The notes under the pieces are model-generated. The model was not told the DNA's origin. It saw nothing but the letters and a program-made list of their open reading frames with translations, and ran no database searches. Source: Baylisascaris procyonis (lineage: Eukaryota; Nematoda; Chromadorea; Rhabditida; Ascarididae). From it: a DNA stretch of 64,000 bases. Below are positions 61,950 to 64,000 of the stretch, piece after piece. Location of the stretch: positions 496,001 to 560,000 of the forward strand of contig JAZARR010000105.1 in NCBI GenBank assembly GCA_037389465.1. Reading direction: 5' to 3'. The position numbers and the translations under genes are program-made. Numbering within the stretch: position 1 is the first letter of the stretch; each line of letters begins with the position of its first letter.

Positions 61950-64000
61950 GCGGGTCAAGCATCCGAATATTCGACGCTCATTGCTTACATTATTATTGAA
62001 AGAGTCGCTTAGAAATAAGAAAAGAAACTTGTTTGATAAAAATAAACGTTACGAGTATAGTGTTGTTTATAGTTTGAATCGTTTTGCACATTTTTTTGTA
62101 AACGTCAGCGATTAAATTTCCATACTGTACTCTCTCTTATTGAACATCTTATTTCGATAAAAACTCTCTTTCTATTTTTCTTAGCATTTTCTCTTCATTT
62201 TTCTCGCTGTATCACTTCACCGAGTGCATCAATTATTCGCAAACCAACTTTACATATTTATTGACTTCAACAATCAACACATTAAATGTGCAAATGCGCC
62301 GTGTAAACAACAATGAGCGTGCATTTGATTTTCTACGCCATATACAACTATACGCAAATAAATAATTCCATTGAATATAATGCCTAGCAACTCTCATTTT
62401 CAAAGTAAACCTGTGAGAAGTCAATTTTCGCAAAGATAAAATGCATATTACAATTTGATTTTGATGTCAAAAATATCAGCAATAACTCTTAAATGTGCTG
62501 GTCGTTTTCTGTTACCACACTGTACTATAAAAATGAAACTAATTCAACGAACACATTTCTTTTGTCAATGTTATGATGATCGTAGTTTCTTCTACACATT
62601 TTGGGGATTAAAGAAGAACGATATCGTGAGGTTCTTTGATTCTTAGACTGCTATAAGTATGCGAACGACGAAAAAAAAAACGCATTTGTTTACGTTTATC
62701 TGCTACACTGAATATTTTCTCTAAATTAGAATTTATGTATAACGAACAAAAAGCAAAATTTTGCAATCATTTTTAATTATCAACTGCATTTTTAAATATA
62801 TAAGAAGTAAGCAAAAAATGCAGTTAGCGATACGTATGGTAGTAGAATGTGGCAGCTGGTTGTCGCTTCATTAGCTTATCCTATTCATTGCTCATTTTGG
62901 GCGACTTGTTGTGCAATTTGTTCGCATTATTCACCACGAATCTTCTCATGCTTTCTCGGCAGCAAGCATCATTTTATTAGTACATTATCAATAGTTCGGT
63001 TTAGATGCTTCTACTGGTGAAGAAAAAACCGCGTTTATGAAGGAACTATCATAATAAATGCACAAATTCGTCTCACTTTGATTATGACTGTGAATATTGT
63101 GTTTCGTTGCCATTCCATCTTCATGAAAGGCAACAACGGTATGTGGTTGTAGTAGGCAAATCAAGTGCCTCTTATATGAAGCGATGACAGAAAACGCTTG
63201 TTGTAGAATGATAAGACACATCAGTTCACCAGTTAAATATATCCTCTAAAATATCTTCAAAGATTAAGATTGATTTCAGATTTGGAAGCGATTTGCAACC
63301 ATAATTATATTGTTGATTCAGGCGAAACACCATAAGCGTTGTTCATGATTTTGCTGGCATACTGAATCGTATTGATTTATTTGAGTGATTAGCATTGGAA
63401 TACGGATTGCGATAATCCGCTTCTTATGGCGGCAGATGTTCGTCGGCTGCACTAGCAAATGAGATTTGCGCTGAAAGTCAAGCGTCTTGAATTTGCATAA
63501 TCCTTTCCTTGTCACCCTAAGTTGCCAACTGCTGTGTTGATCTATGGCTCATTATCCCTGTGCCCATCCTGCTTTTCAAATTTTTTCTTAAAAGAGGTGC
63601 TGTTTGACTGGCTGAGGTGATTACGAATACAGTACATTAGATGTGATGGAATGAGGGGACTGCCGAAGTACGAAAGAGTACTTGAGATTCAGTTAGCTTA
63701 AATACGTTTCCGAATTAGCATAAGATGAGTTTTTTTTACTTCGTCTTTAATTATTTTCGGAAGCGCAGGTGCTCCCGCAAGGCATGCTATTGAAATCGAC
63801 TCTGAGTGAATTATATGCGTCGGCGAGCTGCGCAACAAATTGGCAGGCTTCGCTTTAAACCATGATCGGCATTATGTAATGTGAATAGCGCACGCAAAAT
63901 GAAAGGAGTACTTCTTTTTCTTTTCGGTGTCATCTTTAACGGAAAGGGGAAATACAGTTCCGATTTCCATCGGTGAGCATAATGCGACCAACAAAATCCA
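61950..64000. other. Right end, AT-rich with possible further minus-strand exons
   Basis: A short minus frame after TGGTTTAAAG at 63852 reads EACQFVAQLADAYNSLRVDF, coding-like and phase 2. Another minus frame touches the window end (63930-64000). If the minus-strand gene is real its 5' end may lie beyond this window. Confidence 0.28.

Overview
This window is eukaryotic and almost certainly nematode. The genes are split into short exons (30-400 bp), the exon phases match across every junction in five long gene models, and introns end in the short T-rich TTTYAG/TTTAAG acceptors typical of nematodes. Several start codons lie only 7-34 nt after an unpaired acceptor, as expected for spliced-leader trans-splicing. 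The encoded proteins are closest, from memory, to Caenorhabditis WVE-1, FDPS-1, ILE-1, an mL64/CRIF1 protein and NRA-2. Introns and spacers are AT-rich and contain long (TA)n tracts. I cannot name the species; the medium to long introns fit a parasitic chromadorean better than Caenorhabditis. All exon joins were made by eye from phase and homology.

Layout. 66-4043 (+): a complete WAVE/SCAR actin regulator, 452 aa, 6 exons. 5847-10547 (+): farnesyl diphosphate synthase, about 338 aa, 7 exons, with one GC-AG intron and a last exon that has no ATG. 11073-15974 (-): ERGIC-53/LMAN1 cargo lectin, 509 aa, 10 exons; its last exon is only 31 bp and carries the COPI/COPII sorting tail. 17974-21538 (-): mitochondrial ribosomal protein mL64 (CRIF1/GADD45GIP1), 246 aa, 5 exons. 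24505-32603 (+): nicalin, 542 aa, 10 exons, with a MITE and tandem duplications in its introns.

The right half (33-64 kb) looks empty at first because its ORFs are short and AT-rich. Reading the minus strand with splice sites gives a string of plausible short exons (about 63.8, 61.9, 61.2, 59.9, 57.1, 54.5, 43.3, 42.9, 42.0, 37.9, 37.6 and 33.6 kb). Several have Tudor/extended-Tudor hallmarks. I propose one large minus-strand Tudor-domain gene, or two adjacent ones, with very long introns; this is an inference. On the plus strand inside one of those introns, 51702-52683 encodes a two-exon, 75-aa predicted secreted protein that I do not recognise. A tRNA-like SINE, five (TA)n microsatellites and other repeats fill the rest.

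The genes do not form one pathway. WAVE drives Arp2/3 actin branching. FPPS makes C15 isoprenoid for dolichol, quinone and prenylation. ERGIC-53 carries glycoproteins from ER to Golgi. mL64 belongs to the mitoribosome. Nicalin is an ER membrane-protein biogenesis and assembly factor. The WAVE-FPPS pair matches, from memory, the adjacent C. elegans genes R06C1.3 and R06C1.2, and the other orthologues are as I recall also on C. elegans chromosome I. That makes this a conserved chromosomal block.
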